From NCBI GenBank assembly GCA_036245805.1, contig BTRK01000006.1:17268365-17332364 (forward strand): DNA of 64,000 nucleotides. The letters are read 5' to 3'. This document shows, in pieces, positions 60,521 through 64,000 of this stretch; position 1 is the stretch's first letter, and every line of letters starts with the position of its first letter. This stretch comes from Pristionchus mayeri (Eukaryota > Nematoda > Chromadorea > Rhabditida > Neodiplogasteridae). The notes beneath the pieces are model-generated. The model was not told the DNA's origin. It ran no database searches and saw nothing but the letters and a program-made list of their open reading frames with translations. Made by a program: the position numbers and the translations under genes.

Positions 60521-63071
60521 TGGCCTTAGCAGCTCCTATCCATGGCTGTTACGTCTCCAATTGGGCTACCTACCGACAGGAACCCTACAAGGTATTCTTT
60601 CTCTCATTTTATTCTCCCTCGGAATTCTTCAGGGGGAAGAAGAGAGGAGAGACTGCAGTGAAAATGAGAAAAGTCTCTTCTGTTTGCATGCTCCCTCCCT
60701 AGTGGCTCTCGGAGCGAAAGTTGGCTGGCATTATGCCAACAAATCTCTTGCAGTTCACTCCGGATCGAATCCCCGTCGGGCTGTGTACCCACATCTTCTA
60801 CGCCTTCGCTGCTATCAATGTAGCCATCTTCGAGGCGAGGTAAATCCTCTCCTCAATCCTCCTTCCTTCTCCCTTCACCTCCCTTCCCCCCCTTTCTCAC
60901 TTCCTCATCATCCTTCCCTTCTCCTTCCTCCCCTTCCCCTCGCACGATCCCTCCCTTCAGAATGACCGATGAATGGTCTGACATCGGCCTGGGAAACTTC
61001 GCCAAGACTCAAGCTCTCAAGAAGACAAATCCTGGAATGAAGACGCTTCTTTCCTTCGGCGGATGGACTGAATCACTCACTCGAATCTACAATGTACATT
61101 CGTCCTTCAGCCTTTCCTTCCAATTCAGTTCTTTCCAGACAATGGCCGCTGATCCTGCTAAACGAGCCAAATTCATTGCTTCTGCGTGGAAACTGGCGAA
61201 TGAGTGAGTTGAATAGGCACTAGATCGGATGATAACCAACAAATACCATTCAACTGTATTTTCACACTATCACAGTCAATTTGACACTGGAAAGGGATAC
61301 TTTTGGTTCCAATAGCTTCTCATCTTACTCTGTTGTATTCCTCGTTCTGCCCAATCTCACTCTCTTCAGCAACGGTTTCGACGGGATCGACATGGATTGG
61401 GAGTATCCGGAAGAGGCCGATCGAGCAAACTTCGTCGCCCTCATCAAGGCATACGGTAGCTGAGGATACGGTAGTGATATCGATCGTTGCAGGAGCTGAA
61501 GTATGCTGCGGGAGGGAAGTTAGTCACGGCCGCAGTCTCGGCTGGAATCGAGAAGATTGACGCTGGCTATGACGTCCCTGCTTTCGAACCGTACGAAATC
61601 GATAATACCGTATCCCAGTAACTACCGTAACCCTGTTCCCTGGGTCAGATTCAGTTCCTTGTGTCACGCATTTCTCAGGTTCATCGACCTGCTCGTTGTG
61701 ATGACCTACGACTTCCACGGATCATGGGAGAATGTTGTTGGCCATCACGCACCCTACGATGCAACGGTACTTTTTCGTATATCTGTCGCCTAAAAAGTGA
61801 TGAATAAGCAAAAACGACTCTTCTCGCACTGAGTGTTCTCTCACCTGTTCCGGCCGATACGCAGAATGAAGATAAGATATCTTATTGATATCTTTCTTAT
61901 TGATAGAAGATATATTATTGCGAAACCATGTTCTCCCAACTTATTCATCCTTTCTATCAGACCGCCGCTCTCGCTCACTGGCATTCAAAGGGAGTTCCAA
62001 AGTCCAAGCTGCTCATGGGAATCGGAGCTTACGGCAGAGGATGGATCGCCAACCCTTGCGCGTTCGATTCCCTTTCCCGTTACGTGCCCATCGATATTTG
62101 CAGACCTGGTACCGTATCCACTGGAATTGCGCCTGCTCAGAGAATCACCCAAGAGGCTGGAATTGCTGCGCTCTTCGAGGTACTGTAGACTGACTTATCT
62201 AAGTTTATCGATTGATTTAGATGGTGACCATGAACGGACAAACGATTCAACACCCGAATGGTCCCTTCCTCCAAGCAACTATCAATGGGCAGAATGTGTG
62301 CTACGGATACGATGACAGAGCTGCAATCCTCAGAAAGGTCTCTCTCTCTCTTCGGGATCAATCGATAATCTGTATCTTAGATGGCCTTCGTGAAGAACGA
62401 GGGATACGCCGGAGCCTTCACGTGGACTATCGACTTCGACGATGCCTACTTCACTGTTCACAAAGCAATCAAGTAAGTGTTGATCTAATTTCTCCTCTAT
62501 TGATTCTCCCACAGGGATGGCCTCTCTGGAAAGCCTGTAAGTGGTTCGACGCCTGCCTCCGTTTCTCAGTCGACTCCTCTCACTGTTCCTCCCAATCCGG
62601 TGGGCAATGCACTGAAAGTTACAGGGAGAGGGCGAGAGAGAGAGAGAGTGCAGAGTAGCATGGATGACTCTATCTCGAATTTTCATGTTCTCCCGCGTGC
62701 ACCAACAAATCTTGAAATTCAATTTTTCTCATTTTCAATCTCTCTCTTCAGCCTTCTCCCTCTCGCGCTACTCCTAGTCCCTCCACTGCCTCTTCCTCAG
62801 CCAAGACTTATCCACCAGTCAAGACTTCCCCCGTCCCTTCCAAGCCCTCTCCCGTCCTTCCCACTGGTCCCTGCACTACCGGTACTCTTTTTTCTCTACC
62901 GTAGTCTAAATCTCCTCTATACTGTAATCTACCGTACTCTCAGGTGACATGCGCGCCAATTCGAATCCGAAGAAGTACGAGCAGTGTCTGTTCGGGTCGT
63001 GGCTGGTTCGTGATTGCCCTCCTGGCACTGTCTTCGACCCTCTCACCAATTCCTTCATTATCGCGCCTTGA
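60521..63071 (+). CDS. GH18 chitinase with C-terminal chitin-binding domain
   Basis: Exons: 60521-60591, 60754-60839, 60961-61093, 61139-61203, 61370-about 61448, 61492-61590, 61679-61766, 61961-62179, 62221-62337, 62381-62472, 62515-62536, 62570-62599, 62752-62881, 62944-63071. CYVSNWATYRQEPYK and LCTHIFYAFAAI open the barrel. KTLLSFGGW (SxGG) and the catalytic FDGIDMDWEYPEE (DxxDxDxE) are intact, followed by MTYDFHGSWE, LLMGIGAYGRGW and GAFTWTIDFDD. A Ser/Pro linker leads to a CBM14-like end (NPKKYEQCLFGSWLVRDCPP GTVFD). It hydrolyses chitin in egg shell, pharynx or food. The start ATG appears to be formed across an intron (A at 60459, TG at 60521). One exon (about 61448) seems to use a GC donor. 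Confidence 0.9.
61815..61870. repeat. CTCTCTCRCC hairpin family member (intronic, half-copy)
   Basis: GACTCTTCTCGCACTGAGTG TTCTCTCACC is followed by GATACGCAGAATGAAGATAA. Only the outer parts pair. It lies in a chitinase intron. Confidence 0.4.
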
Positions 63072-63294
63072 GCCGCCTCTCCATGTACATAAACCCTGTA
63101 CAGCATTCAAATAAACAATTTTATTCAGTTATCTGTAAAAGCCGAAGTTGCGAACCATCCAAGCAAAAGAATGAAATTTACGAAAGCGGAGTGCCAGACT
63201 CGAAATTTAATGAAGAAATCTTTATCGCATCGAGACATATCAACTATATTTAGGTAATATGTAGAAAGAATAGATTGATGCGCTGCATGCCTTA
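63072..63294. other. Convergent 3' flank
   Basis: Between the stops of the chitinase (plus) and the last F-box family gene (minus). AATAAA, a polyadenylation signal for the chitinase, occurs about 40 bases after its stop (about 63109). Confidence 0.5.
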
Positions 63295-63895
63295 TCAATA
63301 TCCATGTAGAGAGAATCTGTAGTTCCCAATATGAATCTGCATATGGTAAGGCGGCATCCGTTCCTTGGAGACCTGTATTCTTTGGGGCAAATTGCTGGCA
63401 TCGAGTTGACGGCTTTCAGAAGTCAGAGCAATGAGCAATAATCTTTTTCCGGTTATCCCACCAAGAACCTGAAATAAAATTGGCCTAAACATCGTTTAAT
63501 CAAGGTTTTTTAAGGCAACCACCCACATTAGCTAGAGCTTGTGCTCGTTCCATTGGTATCTTGATAAATGCGTCTGTTATGTCGAGGGCTTTGCAACGTC
63601 TCTTCAGAACTTCGTAGGAAAGACGCTCCAAGTGATGGTAAGGATCGACCACATACGTTAGCGGTTCAACCTTGGCATCTACTATTATGTGGTCCACAAC
63701 TTCAGCGAGTTCCATTAGGAAAGCACCTAGATAAACAATATTATGTACGGCTCAAAATGAAATGAAGAGCCTCTAAATGTTTTTTTTCTAAAAATATTTG
63801 AATAATTGAAACCGTTTCTGAAGACTGTAGAATTGAGATATAATGTGAAAACATTCGTTTGAAGACAATTAATGAGCTTCAGTATCGATTCTTCC
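63295..63895 (-). CDS. F-box family protein, C-terminal part (runs off the window)
   Basis: Three exons join in phase: 63895-63813 (EESILKLINCLQTNVFTLYL and on), 63726-63537 (FLMELAEVVDHIIVDAKVEP, then VVDPYHHLERLSYEVLK) and 63478-63295 (VLGGITGKRLLLIALTSESR to IHIGNYRFSLHGY stop). The leucine-spaced FBA-like pattern resembles the C-terminal repeat part of diplogastrid F-box proteins. The F-box itself would lie beyond 64000. Family assignment is from pattern, not from a search. Confidence 0.55.
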
Positions 63896-64000
63896 CTGGA
63901 AATAAATATAAATTGTCCAATTTGTTGTTGCTATTTATCAACAACGAAAAAAGTAAACTAACACTGTTCGATCTGATTCATGATATTGAACAGTCAAAAA

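Overview
This is nuclear DNA from a free-living nematode, most likely a rhabditid or diplogastrid of the Pristionchus type. The evidence is many short introns ending in TTTCAG or TTGCAG, ATG codons placed directly after an acceptor (trans-splicing style), a signal-anchored cuticle collagen, a serpentine chemoreceptor of the Sra/Srab/Sre type, F-box gene fragments, a split GH18 chitinase, and dense mariner-like elements. The genus is an inference; no marker gene fixes it. All exon borders come from reading splice sites and phase by eye.

Layout. 0-6 kb is repeat-rich: an F-box-like fragment, a 2-kb foldback palindrome, a MITE built of CGACTTGTCA motifs, a tRNA-like sequence, a dead mariner and a 0.9-kb MITE. 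6.2-10.6 kb (minus) is a 7TM chemoreceptor-like gene whose stop codon is supplied by that MITE. 11.8-20.6 kb (minus) holds three low-complexity, probably extracellular or cuticular genes: a Thr/Pro protein with ten 16-residue repeats, a cuticle collagen with a mucin-like tail, and a Pro/Gly-rich secreted protein built from duplicated phase-1 exons. 21.3-32.6 kb (plus) is the housekeeping core: rpt-2 (26S proteasome ATPase), a Lys-rich nuclear-type ORF, and jmjc-1/NO66 (JmjC oxygenase). The Lys-rich ORF may be the front of jmjc-1.

33-46 kb is a degenerate C2H2 zinc-finger locus (plus) opened up by a 4-kb non-LTR retrotransposon, a 2.5-kb foldback element and several short MITEs. 47.3-50.7 kb is a third foldback element with a second LINE nested in one arm, flanked by an unusually long (about 211 bp) duplication. 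50.8-54.6 kb (minus) is an ADAM10-like metalloprotease with signal peptide, prodomain and an intact HExxHxxGxxH site, but its reading frame stops at the end of the catalytic domain, beside the foldback element. 55.8-59.6 kb and 63.3-63.9 kb (minus) are F-box family genes, the first with a mariner and a tRNA-containing MITE in its introns. 60.4-63.1 kb (plus) is a GH18 chitinase with a C-terminal chitin-binding domain.

The recurring theme is genes remodelled by elements with inverted repeats: eight TYAGGTTG-type mariner-like elements, 8-bp-TSD hAT-like MITEs, three long foldbacks and a dispersed family of roughly 60-bp CTCTCTCGCC hairpins. In at least two cases (chemoreceptor stop, truncated ADAM) they appear to have changed the protein end.
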